DNA from: Strix aluco
Lineage: Eukaryota > Chordata > Aves > Strigiformes > Strigidae
Assembly: GCF_031877795.1 (NCBI RefSeq)
Contig: NC_133932.1
Coordinates: 40,066,180-40,130,179 of the forward strand
Reading direction: 5' to 3'
Length of the DNA stretch: 64,000 nucleotides
Shown: positions 1-13,200 of the stretch, piece by piece
Numbering within the stretch: position 1 is the stretch's first letter
Layout of the letters: each line of letters opens with the position of its first letter
Program-made: the position numbers and the translations under genes
Notes under the pieces: model-generated
The model's database searches: none
Told to the model about the DNA's origin: nothing
What the model saw: the letters and a program-made list of their open reading frames with translations, nothing else

Positions 1-879
1 TACCTTGTTCCAGAGTTTACCAGCTCTTTGATCTAAGATGCTGACAGCCATCAGAAGTTGGAAGAACTTACTTGAAGCTTGTCTTTTCCTTGTCATGTCC
101 TCTCCCTGTACCCAAAGGAAAAGAACAGAATTTAAGAGTTGATATTCATGGGTTACTGATAATATATTTTTTTCATATGGTAGACCCTAGATTTTGTTCT
201 GTCTTGTATACAAGTAGCTACTCCAGTGGTGTTGCATTTCATGCAGTTGTTCAAAGCTCAAATGAATTAAGCCTGACCACATATCTGTGTGACAGTGTAG
301 AGCTAGCTCCAGGGGACCTGCACCATGTTGAACAGACCTGATGTTTCTGAAGGCAGCAACAATAGCATGGTGGTCACGGAGCTGCTTCGTATTAACAGCA
401 GCCTCAGAATAATGGGGAGAGAGGAATCAAACCCAGTAAAACACAGAACATACTAATGCTAATTTTTTCATGGTAGGCCCAGCTACACAAGGGATGTGAA
501 CCACTGTCTAACCAGTCTTCTGGTCTCAAGAATTTAGCCTTCACAGGTTTTTTAAATATATTTTGTTTAGCCAATGACTCCACCTAAGGAGCTGATTGTT
601 TATGGATACTGCTCTCTTCGGTATATGGATTATGTAGCTATGTGGAGAATCATAATAGGAAGTTAAAACAGTATATGTATTATATGTCTTGTTAAAGTGT
701 TGAATTAGGTCATGAGAGCGTGCGATTTTAAAAAGTCTAGTTCAGTGCTAGTCTCCAGTTTCCACACAGCAGACAAAATTACATCTTTTTATTGAAAGAA
801 TAAACCATTAATAGTATAGTTTATTAATCTCTTTTCTATAATTTGCAGATGATAATAGATTAATGCCTTTCACTTTTAG
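1..879 (+). other. TRAPPC10: TRAPPC10 intron 1, 3' end
   Basis: This is intron sequence before exon 2. I see no repeat, exon or RNA gene in it. TRAPPC10 exon 1 and promoter must lie upstream of the window. Confidence 0.8.
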
Positions 880-961
880 GTGCTGGAGATCAGAATTTAT
901 TTACTTCCTTATATCCTACACTTTCTCAGCAACTTCCTAGAGAACCCATGGAATGGAGAAG
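880..961 (+). CDS. TRAPPC10: TRAPPC10 exon 2
   Basis: This is the first coding exon in the window, in-window residues 1-26. It opens with GT completing a codon begun in exon 1, then reads [15 protein letters not shown] and PREPMEWR. The acceptor is cttttag and the donor gtaaac. It ends on AG, the first two bases of an Arg codon. Confidence 0.92.
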
Positions 962-3900
962 GTAAACTTACATTTTTATTCTGTGATACTATTTCAGTGT
1001 GTGCTTTCAGACTTGGGAGTGTGTATGTTTTTTGTGCTCTGAGAAGCTCTTACCATAAATTGAGTTGAATATAGCAACTGACTTGAGGAAGGGAGGACTT
1101 AGGTAAATGTTGTTCAGGATGATCATCTCTACTCAGCTATGTTGAACTTCACCGAAAGAAAAATTGTAGTAATGCTGTGTTTCTCTTTTTGATTTTGTGG
1201 TTTGTGGGTTTGTCTGGGTGTGTACTTTGATGTGCTTTGGCAGCCATGTTCTGAAAGTGACGTGCTTTCTTCTTAATGAGAATGAAGGTGGAACTTATGT
1301 GGAATTAAATGTACTTTCCTGCAAAAAGTTTGGTATGGCACACTGTTTTCTGATTGGAAAAAAATATTCTGGGAATTTTCTTATTTGGAATTTTGTACCT
1401 TTAGAGGTCCTAGAGATATAGACAGTCTTCTAATGAAAGCTGAAAAGCTTCTAGCTCCTGTTTTTGCAAAAAGGAGCATCTATCTCATTTCAAATGATAC
1501 CAAGTTTTAGTTAACTTTATACAAACTGCAGTAAGTGTAATTTGTGAGTTTCCAATACCAGAGTATTTCAGTTTATTCCTCTTCCCCAAAATAAATGTTC
1601 ATTTTTGTATTTGCTATGTATGTCTCGTCCACTGATTTCAGTTTTTAAACTTTGTAGGTCTTACGGCCGTGCTCCGAAGATGATTCATCTAGAATCTAAC
1701 TTTGTTCAATTTAAAGAAGAGCTACTACCCAAAGAGGGGAATAAGGCTCTCTTGACTTTTCCCTTTCTTCATATTTATTGGACAGAATGTTGTGTAAGTA
1801 TTAGAAAAATACTGGGAAAAACTGATTACTCAGATTTATAAGTGAAATGATTTTGACTTTCTGCTTGTGCTCTCTGGTATTTTTCATTTGCTTTTCACGC
1901 TTATTTGAACAATTAAGTCTGCATTGTATAAACATGCATACCCAATATTATTGAAAATAAAACTTAGTCATCTTGAGTACTTTTTGCCATAAGCAGTATT
2001 TCTTTGTAATGTTGCTTGATACTAAGAGGACAGGCTTTTGAATAATCTATTTTCAGTACTTTGTCATGAAAAAACCCAGGATCTAAGTGTTACTGCAGTA
2101 CAACACACTTGCTTCATGATACAGAAATGTTGCCAGAGTATTTCAGTTATGATCTATTCATAAGATTAAATCTTAAGATATGTGTTTTTTCTTTAGCTCA
2201 TCTTCCATATGTGTCAGGTATTAGTACATGTCAGCAATCAAACTGAGCAAGATTTGGAATGTCTTAATCCTGTTTATCTACAGTTCACTGCTTTTTGGTT
2301 GGCCTCTGTTATGAATTAATTTTCCAGTTGAAGGGCAAAGGTGACATCTGATCTGTGACCAATCAAAAAGTATCCAGAACCGCCCTAAGATCTAAATTGA
2401 TTTGTTTGAAACCAACCCAGAAGCCAAAAAAGTGCCAAACAACGCTTCTGTGTTTTTTTTTAATTTTTATGAAAAAGCTTTTAAACAGACTGAGATTTGA
2501 GCAGTGTTAGAAGGCACAAATATCACACTTCTGTTACTATGTGAGAATAAAACAGTTCAGCTTTGTAATTTCAAACATTTTTTGTTGTGAAGTTCAAGAA
2601 TGTGTAAAAATTTAAATTGTTTTTAAATCTTAATTTCAGTAAGCTAAAGAATGATAGTTTACCAAATACTAAAATATATTTACTGTTAAACAAAATACTA
2701 GAAATAAATTAAATTCAAAGAGTATAACCTTACTATACTTTATCTCATTTGATTTCTTTCAGTAAGTGAACTTATTGTCACTAATTCTATTTGATATGTC
2801 TTTCTGTTTGTCTTCTGTTGGAACAAAACTTGCCTTTTGAAATTGTTCAGAATGTCTGTTTGATTTGATGATTCACCACTTCTCATCCCAGGATACGGAA
2901 GTGTACAAAACTACAGTCAAGGATGACATCACCAAGTGGCAGAATGTTCTCAAAGCTCACAACTCAGTGGACTGGCTAATTGTGGTAGTTGAGAGTGATG
3001 CCAAGAAAAAGAACAAAACAAATATCCTTCCCCGAACCTCTATAGTAGATAAAATAAGAAATGACTTTTGTAACAAACAAAGTGACAGGTAAACATTCTT
3101 TTATCTGCAAACATTTTAACCTTTTGACTAGTGTGCTGATCTAAAAACTCAACTCCCTGTGTAACAGGTTCCTTGCTCATTTAAGGACTTTCCTTGATGT
3201 CCAGCATTCAAACTGGTGGTACCTTAAGACCTGTGCTTTGAAGAAGACTGACACAAGCAATAAAGGGAGGAGTTTATTTTCAGTTCTTTCTGAATTTGTG
3301 GTGGCTTTGAAATGTGTTCCAAAAAAACTTTCAAGTATCTCCTCCTGGTTAGGAGAGGCTTAAGAGGAATAGTGTGGTAATAATTTTTTAAAACTTCAGG
3401 GCTTTTTGTTTGCTGAAGTGCTTGCAAAAGTATTACCAGCATTAAAGGTAGTGGGAGTCAGGTGAGAGGGGAATATGAATCCAATAGGGCCTATTTTTTA
3501 CCATTGTACTTTCTGCCTTTTCACTTAATCACCTTTCTGCTATAATTGACTTAAAGCCATTTTTTTTTCAGATGTTTTTATTCTAAGGAAAATAATAATG
3601 AATATAGGAAACTGTTTCTGCTCTCATTGAAGTCAACAAAATACACAAATGTTAATTTGAAACCAACTTTAATAGATACTGTCTTCCTCATTCTGAAACA
3701 TTGCACTGAATGTTATATATTACATTTTTTTCTTTTAACCTTAAGAGTTAACTTTAAACAGGAGATTTTCCCCCTAAAAATGAGTGACAGGGTAAACATT
3801 TGAAGTTCAAAAGAGTAGATGGAAGCACTTACTCTGTACCTTGGTGTGAGCTGACAGTGACTGGCAGGTCATCATGTTATAACATGCTGTACATTGGCAG

Positions 3901-4245
3901 CACTTTCTTTGTACCTAGACAGTGTTTGATATATTACAGGATTATTTGGGCAAATAGTTTGAACAGCTCTAATTCAACAACTTCTTTTGGTTTCTAACTG
4001 ATTGATTGACTTCATTTAATCATTTTGCCATGGGATGAGATTACTTTTCTAACCAGAAATGGTGTTTTACTTGGATGAGAAATTTTCCTGCCTTTAGAGA
4101 TACCAGTAGTTTTTTGAATGTTACTAAATTATGATGGAAAAACTGAGGAAAGAAAATGCTCTAAAAAAGACTGATATATTTATGAATTAATGGGATCTTT
4201 TTATTTATTTTCTGAGAAAAGCAGTGGAAGTTTTAGCACATAGGA

Positions 4246-4286
<41 letters not shown>

Positions 4287-7200
4287 GATACTGTAAGAAT
4301 ATATTATGGAGGATTATTTTAAGTGACTTAGGAAAGACTGACTATATGTGATCTAATGGATCTCGATTTGTATATTGCATAATCCTTGCCAGGAATAACT
4401 ATGATTATTCTGCTGATTTGTATTGCTAAACAGACTTTTTTTTTCTTGGATAGCTACAGCATTACTTGTGTTTAAGTAATTGAAATGATGTATCCATTAT
4501 TTGCTTCAAAAAAAGTAAAACTTTGTAGTACTCATTTTGTGGAAAACACTTAACTCTTCTCATAAACTCTGTCACAGACTTAAACATAAATGAAAAAGTT
4601 TTTAAAAAGCTACCAAAACCCAACCAACCAAAAAAACCCCTCAAACCCCAACATACCCCCCAAACAAACAAGGATAACCCTCAACTTTGTTTTTTTTCCT
4701 CTGATTAGTGTTGAACAAAAAACTAAATTTTACTCACTCTGAATCTGTCAGGTATGCACAGTATTCAAGTGTGCATTTATATGTGAATTTTATGTTTACC
4801 TCCTCAGAAGTAATTTTTGTCAATCTCTTTACAGATGTGTGGTACTTTCTGACCCTTTGAAAGACTCTTCCCGTTCTCAGGAATCTTGGAATGCCTTCCT
4901 GACCAAACTCAGGACATTGCTACTCATGTCTTTTACCAAAAACTTAGGCAAGTTTGAAGATGACATGAGAACTTTGAGAGAGAAAAGGACTGAGCCAGGG
5001 TGGAGCTTCTGCGAGTATTTCATGGTCCAGGTAAGAGTCTGTTTTTACTGAAGAAAGAACTTGAGTCCTAGTTTTAATAATGGCTTTCTTTTTTGTTGTA
5101 GTTGGCTTTCTGGTATGTATAATGTTCTGCTCGTTCTTTGAAGTTTTTGATTCTTTTGCTTGTGGCAGGAAATGTGAAGACAGGTATAAAAGCAGCATTT
5201 TTAGATCTTGTTTGCATTGTGTTGTAATACAGTGCTATTATAGAAGCAGAATCTTTTCAGGCTTGTCAAAGTTTTGTGAACCTCAGCTGAGGCAAACAAA
5301 TTGCTTCTAGGAAGTGTTTTAGTAGTTGCTGTTGAATTTTGGGTAAATGTCCCATTACTGTGCTTGTGCAAAGACACTCAAATTTGTAATTGCTATTTAG
5401 TATGAACGTTGCTATGCTTTCTTTGATTGGGTTATTATCAGTATGTACAGAGGTGATTTTTAGAAAAATGTTTATTTTGAAGTAGCCCATATAGAGAATG
5501 CCTTGGATTCAATTTTTTTATATTTCTAAGTATGTCTTTTTTTTTTAGCTGGTATAGAAAAAAGGAAGAAACTCTCAGTAGAATTAGAGGTCTTCATCCC
5601 ATTTGAGTTTTCTGGATCCTGTACAGTGCTGTTCTCCACACCAATTCCACCTCATCTTCATATCTCCTTTGACTTTATGCACTACCTCTTCCATATGATA
5701 TACCTAATTTTCAGACATTTTCTACTTACCACTTTGGCTTTCTTTTCTGTGTACAACTGAACCTTTTATTAATACTGCAGTTGGTGCCTTCACAGTGTAA
5801 ACAGAGGGGAAAAAATTATTACTGTTATGGGAAATGAGGCTTCAGCAATTTTTTTTTTTTTTTTAAACTCGAACTTTTAATAGATGTATGAACAATTATC
5901 TGCTAGTGAATCAGGATCTGGATATACAACAGAGTTTACTGGCATAGCTGTATGACTTAATCTCCTTTTGTGATCCTCTCTGTGTTAGGAAGAAATGGTA
6001 CATCTGCTACAATGGCAGGTTTTCCTCTGTGTGAATACTGGAAGGGAAAGAATGTTGGGAAAAGTAGTTCCCTGAGCTCTATGTATGGATGGCGGTAGGC
6101 TGTAATACCAGACATGACTAATATCAGTAACATGCTCCTTGTGTTGCTTGTGTGTCAAAAGGAAGAACTGGCCTTCGTGTTTGAGATGCTGCAGCAATTT
6201 GAGGATGCGCTAGTGCAGTATGATGAACTGGATGCCTTGTTTTCTCAATATGTTGTCAACTTTGGGGCTGGTGGTAAGTGTCTTAAAATGTTAAATAAAT
6301 TATAAGTGTATTAATTTCTTCGCTATGCTTCCACTAAACAGCCCAGTGCTTTGGGTACCATATGTGTACATGGGAGAAAGATGGTACGTTGCAGTGAAGA
6401 TGCACTACACAGCCTGTGCTCTTGTTTTATGCTGTATGCAAACTCAAGCGTACATCAGTTAGAATCTATTAAAGTTTTGTCTTTCATCTCTGAGGCTTAG
6501 AAGCAACTTTTAATGAAAACCTGCGTTTTGCTCTTACTCTTGTGATCGTTACAAAGGGAGCCGTGAAACTCTATAATTACCCAAGTATCGATCTGGCTGA
6601 GAGACAGTTGCTGTTTTCGCAGCTCTCTTCTAAGTTATTCAATAAAGAGCTTCCTGGAGAAACGCATTCAATTTTGCCTCACATTACGTAAGACATTTGG
6701 TAATCGCTACAAAACTGAGTAGAAATATGTGCGTAATCTGCACTACTCAAGATCAAGAAAAATTACTGTGCAAGAAGTATTGAATAACTTCAAACTGTTT
6801 TAATGAACTAAAGCATATGTTGTTATAGAACAGTTTTAATCAGGTATGTGTTATGAATCTTGTAAAAATATAGTACAGGAGTAATTGCAGTGAAATACAT
6901 TTGCCCTGACTGAACGTGATGCTATATCTGAAAATGGGGGCACATCTATCCATGATAGCTGGATAAAGCTTGTTTGTTTTGAACTTCAGGTGGGTTTAAC
7001 TGCTAAGAAATACATTACAACTCATTGCCACTATACAAATAACTAATATGCCTAATAAGACAAAATGCCAGTGGTGTTTGAATGTTCTGAAATTCAGTTA
7101 TCTAATTAGCTGTGGAAGTTCTGCTGGTTTTTTGGTTTTGTTTTTGAAGTTAAGACATTAAGCCAATTATCGGTATGATAAACTTTAGAGAAAATAAGCC

Positions 7201-10200
7201 AGCTTGCAACCTCTGGAGGGAGGAGGAAGCAGCTTTGATAGAAAGCAGTGGTTGATTCTTGGATGTTAACTTTTATTTACTTAGATGGTGCAAACTGGCT
7301 GACCTTTTTTTGCCAGCCAGTGAGGAGCTGGAATGGTTTAATTCTCCGAAAACCAATAGACATGGAGAAGAGAGAGCTAATTCAGAATCAAGAAGCTACT
7401 CTACTGGACTTGCGTAGTTACCTATTTTCTCGCCAGTGCACGTTATTAATCTTCCTGCAGAGGCCATGGGAGGTTTCCCAGCGAGCACTGGAGCTTCTTC
7501 ACAACTGCGTGCAAGAACTCAAGCTATTAGAAGTGAGTCAGTGTAATATATTCCATTATGTGAATGATTTTATTCAATGATGATCTAACAGGATTTTTAA
7601 AGTTGAGATGTTGGTGACCAGAATACAGTAAGCACTGGCTGTGAGTTATCAAAATGATGCTTTAATAACAAATTGTAACAGTGCTACAGTTGAATGTTTC
7701 ATCATGAGGATGTCTTTGGAAGGAGATTTTGGAGACATCACATCTGGAAACCAAACCTGTATTTAGTTAAACTATTCTAGTCTTCACCTGGAAAGTTACC
7801 TTCGTAAGATGGTAGATAATTTGTCTGCTTCTTCCCTGGATTTATTACTAGTCTCTTGAACTATAGTTCCCATCATTTAAATCTATAACAGTATTATATT
7901 GAAGAAGATAAGGCAGAGTGGTTAATGTGCTGCTATGCAGGCTAGTAGTCTGTAACAAAAAACAGTTTTGAATTAGAAACAGTATCTACAGTAGGACTTC
8001 TTACTGCCATGCCAGTTGGATGCTGCTTTGATTACCTTTTGTGGTTCTTACTGTGATTCCTTTTGGTGCCTGCTAATGCTTTTCTGTGTTATGCATGTGT
8101 GTCTGGCTGTCATGCAGTGACAGAAGGAAGAGATGGAAACGAGTGACAGTGCTCAAAGCTTTTTGTCATGTTGCATGCCTCCATGCTTTACCCCTCCTCC
8201 CTCCATACTTCAGTTTCTGCTGGCGGTTTTTAATCCTCTAAAGAGGCTTTATCTGGGATGTTGTACACTGATCATCTTCCATGTATGACCACAGATGTAT
8301 GTGAATTGAAATACAGGAATAGGAACAGTGTAGTGTGTGTGAGAATATTTCTGGATTTCACCTTGTGACTCATCCATATCCTTAATCCCGTGGGTGTCTG
8401 CTTCTCTCTTAGTTTTATCTGTGCTATTATAACAGTAGCTGCTAACTTTTGCCTGTCTGACATTGTGGTAGCAAGTTCCATAAGTTCCATCTGTTCATCT
8501 ACATTTAAAACCAGAAAATCTACTTCAGATGCATTGCTGACACCTTCATGTATTCTAAAACTAATATGTAATTCCCACAGATAGTATGTTTTTTGTGTGT
8601 GTTTTGTGGTTGCTTTTTTCTTTCCAAAACAAATACATGCAGCCTTCTAAATATCTGAATGACTTCCTGCAATTCCTCTTTTGCTCCACTCCAAGTCTGC
8701 CCTGTGCCTCCAGCATTAGGGGCTCTTCTCTGCACTGTCTCTTATTTCTGATACTTTTGTCTTGATGTGGTGATCCAGACTGAATGCTGGTGTTCAGGCA
8801 GTGAGACAGTGACACTTACCTGTGCATACCATGTAGTTATCCCTGTTGTGACCCTTTTTCTTAATACAGGCAAACCTTTTAATGTGCCTTGACACCACTG
8901 AAGACATAGCGGAAATCTAAACTGCTCTGTTCTTACGATCTTTCTCTTCCTGAAAATTCTTTCAGATCTTTATTTTTGTTTCAAATGCATTGTGCTTGCG
9001 TGTTGAACTTTCCTATCACATTAGTTAGTTACCTTGTTAGTAATTATTAAGTATACTAATTATTAGTTAATTTATTATGGGTTTCAAGACTTTCATAGTC
9101 TTTCTAAAAGGAACATTTTTGCATTGTTTATGAACCGGATTTTGAGACACAATTTTTGTGATATATTCCAGATCGTTATGCTTATCTTTATCTTGATTCT
9201 TAAAATATTCTCGTATCAAATTCTCCTGTCTCTTTCTATCATGTCCTGACTGATAATCCCTTCTTGGTCCTTTTTTTGTTTGTTTTTATCTCCATTCTTT
9301 AATTAGTTGTTCATGACAGATGTCTTATCCTTTGATTAACAGACATTGTTGTGAAGGAAACTTAGGCTAATTTATTTTATTCAGGTTTTTTAATCTACTC
9401 CTAGTGTACTTTTAATTTCAGTCTCAGTTAGATCTGATGTCTCCTTAGGAAAGTAGTAGTAAATTTACAGAAATTTTTCATAACTCTGCTTTCCTTAGGC
9501 TTGGTTTCCAAATTTTGGGAATTTTTCTAAGTACTAGTACCTATTAGTCCTCTTTTCCTTCTCTTTCATCTTGGTCAATGTATCAAATCTAGTTAATATA
9601 ATCACTGTTTAGTTGCGTAGCTGTCCTTGTTTCATGAACTGATTTATATGACTTATTCAAGAGGTATCAAGAGTTGGCTTGTCTTTTGTGTATTCTTAGA
9701 GTAAGCTCTTCCAAGAGGCTCTGCTACGTTATATCAAGAAAAGTATTTTGCCGAAGTATTTTCTCATCTGACTAATGTTTATTTCCCAGTTAATTTTATC
9801 TGTTGATCTTCAGGTCTCTGTTCCTCCTGGAGCTTTGGATTGTTGGGTATTTTTGAGTTGTTTGGAAGTCTTACAAAGAATAGAAGGCTGCTGTGATAGG
9901 GCTCAAATAGATGCAAATGTTTCCCACACAGTTGGCTTATGGAGCTATGCCACTGAGAAGGTGAGCAAATGATGTGTTGCAGTTGTGGTGTTACAATTTT
10001 GTAGTAGACCATTTGTTTCGGTGGAACAGGTTTTTCCCTTTTTATGGTGGAATTTAATATGGGGTTCTGTATATTGTTTTGGATCTAGTATAGATGAGAC
10101 ACCCAGGTTTAAATCCCCTTTTTCCACTGTCAGATGAGGTCTGGGAATAACTAGAGTGTGTTCACCTCTGTGGTTCCCCCCCACCCCATTTTGATAATGA

Positions 10201-13200
10201 CTGGCTAATTAAACTCCAGAACAAACTCTGTCCATGTCAACTAAGAGAGGGAGTATGAATTTCAGTTGTAGCAGGAGAAACTGCCCGGATTTGGATGCAT
10301 AGAGATTACAGCAGTCTGTTTGCATAGTTTATTATTTCTTCAGAATGTTAATATGGTAGTAATAGACCCCTAACTTCAGTGAAGATGATACCCTTGGCAG
10401 CTTGTGAAAGAGTCAATTAAGTAATAATTTGCAATTTTTCAGTTACCACCCCTTACCATAAAATAAAAGTTGTGAAGTGGCCTTTTCAGTTTGGTTAAGC
10501 CCCTTCCCTAATTACATGAATGTCTTTTCAAGTTCCACTTACTCTGTTTCTATGAAAGAGATGGTGTCTGAGGTTGCTGCTGCCTTCCACTGTTGAAAAA
10601 CAGTTTAGAAAGATTACAAACTCCAGAACCTACTGAAATAGCATGCTGTGATCTTTGTGGATATTTTTGAAGGCCAGCGTAAGCTCATCCTCTTGTTTGC
10701 ATAGCCTATAGAATATTTTCTATTTATTTTAATCATAGTTTGTTCATATTTCAGTAGACTTAGGAATCCTCTAACTGAGGTCCTTGTCTTATTACAAAAG
10801 CAGAGAAAGACAATTTCACCTTGAGGAGTTACTGTTTAAAAAAAAAAAAAAAAAGAGGGGTGGCAGATCAAATAAAGGAAACAGAATTGTTTAAAGTTGT
10901 GATGGGTGTATCAAATTCTTCCATGCTCCTTACATGTTTCTATGGAAGGTGTGTACCGGGTTGGAAATGTTCTTCCTGTTCATAGCTCTTCTAACACAGA
11001 AGGTAAAGGGAAAAATTGCTGGATAATGAATAGCAGGAAGGTAGAAAAGACTGCATGGAAGAAATTTAGCAACTAGTGACAAAATTAAGTGGAACTTAAA
11101 AGGAAGAAAAGTTAATGGCCATCCCCATTTTATATGGTGTACGGTAATATGACAAGCTGAGACCTTTTTTCTTTTGCAGGCTTACCTTGGTAGTTGATTG
11201 AGTTATTGTAAATGAATTAGCCAAATGAGCAACAGAACTGAACTTCTTTAAGACAGTATCCTCTGCTGACTTCTGGGTCTCAAGTGCTGTCTAGAAGGGG
11301 GGGTTTATGGTAGTTGTGTGGCACTGTTTTAACACCATTAGCTATGCTAATCATCTCTTTTTCAAAAAGGTTTTCACCTGAATACAACACTGCAGGTGAA
11401 TTTACAAGCTTGTCTAATCAGTGTACTGGAGACTGTCTGCATTTCTTGATTATATAGTTTTCAAAAATACAGACACAGTTATTAGAAATGATCTTCAGCG
11501 ATAACTGCCAAATATCTCGGGCTTTGTCCATGTTCACATGGAAAAATAGAAGGATTTATTCCGATTAGGTGTTATGCATGTAAGGACATGTGTGTATATG
11601 CATGTGTTTTGACGTTGCATCAGTAACCTATATGCAGTTTAATTCTTAATAAAAGCAATTTGTACTGTGAGAATAACAGTTACTTTTAAAAGGTTCTCTA
11701 CTTTCTTCACATGAAGCAACTTTAATACAGATCTTATAAGCAGTATAATGTGACAGCATTGGAAATGTATTGTAGGAATGATGTAATAGAATAAAAGGAG
11801 TGTTTTATATTGATTTTGTAGCCTACTGAAAACAAACATCTAGTTTCTCTTATAGTTAAAATCTTTGGGTTACCTGTGTGGACTTGTGTCAGAGAAAGGA
11901 CCCAATTCAGAAGATCTTAACAGAACTGTTGATCTGTTAGCAGGGTTGGGAGCAGAACGCCCTGAAACAGGTATTACTGGGAATGCACTCATTCTTTCTA
12001 ATAACTGACATTGTTTGAAATACATAGTGTATAAATACATCAGTAATTATAATTTCCAAGTATTCCTACATATATAAAAACATTGGTAGAACTGTTATCT
12101 CTTACGAGTTCTTCTAGTGTGTGTCTAGTACTTTAAATTATTAATGCATCTCCTTACTGTTCCAAGTATAAATGTTTCCATTAATACTCCATTTATCAGC
12201 ATTTAGTTAAATAGTCTTGAGCAGTACTGGTTTTGAATAAAGTTTTTAATACTTTCAGACAAGTATTAAAATTATTTGAAAAAGAAGTGGAGCATCCTTG
12301 ATTTGATGCAAATAGATAACCTGCAACTGGAGCTACAAAGTGATATTATCTGAGTTGAAGTGATATTATTTGAATGGCTGAACAATCAAATTCATTCACT
12401 CCTTGTGGATTTTAACACTTGCAAAGATATTTCTGAAGGGAAGAAGCTTTCAGATGTTAAATATGCTAGAACAATTAATATCTTTGAAGCATTAGCTGAC
12501 AGGCTGATGCTTTACTTGTTCTTGCAGGTATGGTGATGTATGATTCTTAATTCAGTGCCATGGTGCCTGTTGTATTGATTTTAAAATGGGGGCTTTTTTG
12601 TTTTAGAAATATTGACACACATTTGGACTGTCAAGGACTTAAAGTGAGCACACTACTTCAGAAAAAAACTTGGTCTTGCTAACCATTTTCCTTTGAAGTA
12701 CATTGTTTAAAGTAGTAAAATGTCTTTATATTACAGTATACTCTGTCACGCTGATTTATAAATCCAGCAGTGAGGAGTTGTGAGAATATTACTCTTGGCA
12801 CAATATGGTATTTAAGTACAATTGTGTGTGTTTCTAGGTTGAGTAAGTGTTGTGAAATACTGCGAGGAGAAGTTAGTACAGTTACTGTACTGCTGCTTGC
12901 CTCTACACTGCTACCCTGAACATCATTCACATGTGCATGCACACACGGAGAGTTGTGAAACAGCCTTTCTTGATCTTATTTTAGAGCCTGGGAAAGAAAC
13001 TCATGATCTGTCTCTAAGTGTTAGTGACGTTTCCCACATAAAATTGGTTTTAAGTTTTCTTGCCACTTTCTACTGAAGGGAAAAGGGGGGGTGTTATTAA
13101 AATAGGTGTGTATTTGTGACACCTCTTGTTCTGCTTTTTTCTAAAGCCAATGCCTCACAGAGCCCTTATAAGAAACTTAAAGAGGCCTTATCATCTGTAG

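Larger units (their letters stand above)
962..6161 (+). other. TRAPPC10: TRAPPC10 introns 2-5
   Basis: The introns are 962-1657, 1794-2891, 3089-4834 and 5031-6161. They are AT-rich with homopolymer runs. Apart from the two simple repeats in intron 4, I see nothing in them. Confidence 0.8.

Noticed and set aside
4253..4281. The 29-base poly(A) as the tail of a processed pseudogene
   Set aside because: The sequence upstream has no coding resemblance and no flanking direct repeats were found. Retropseudogenes are rare in birds.
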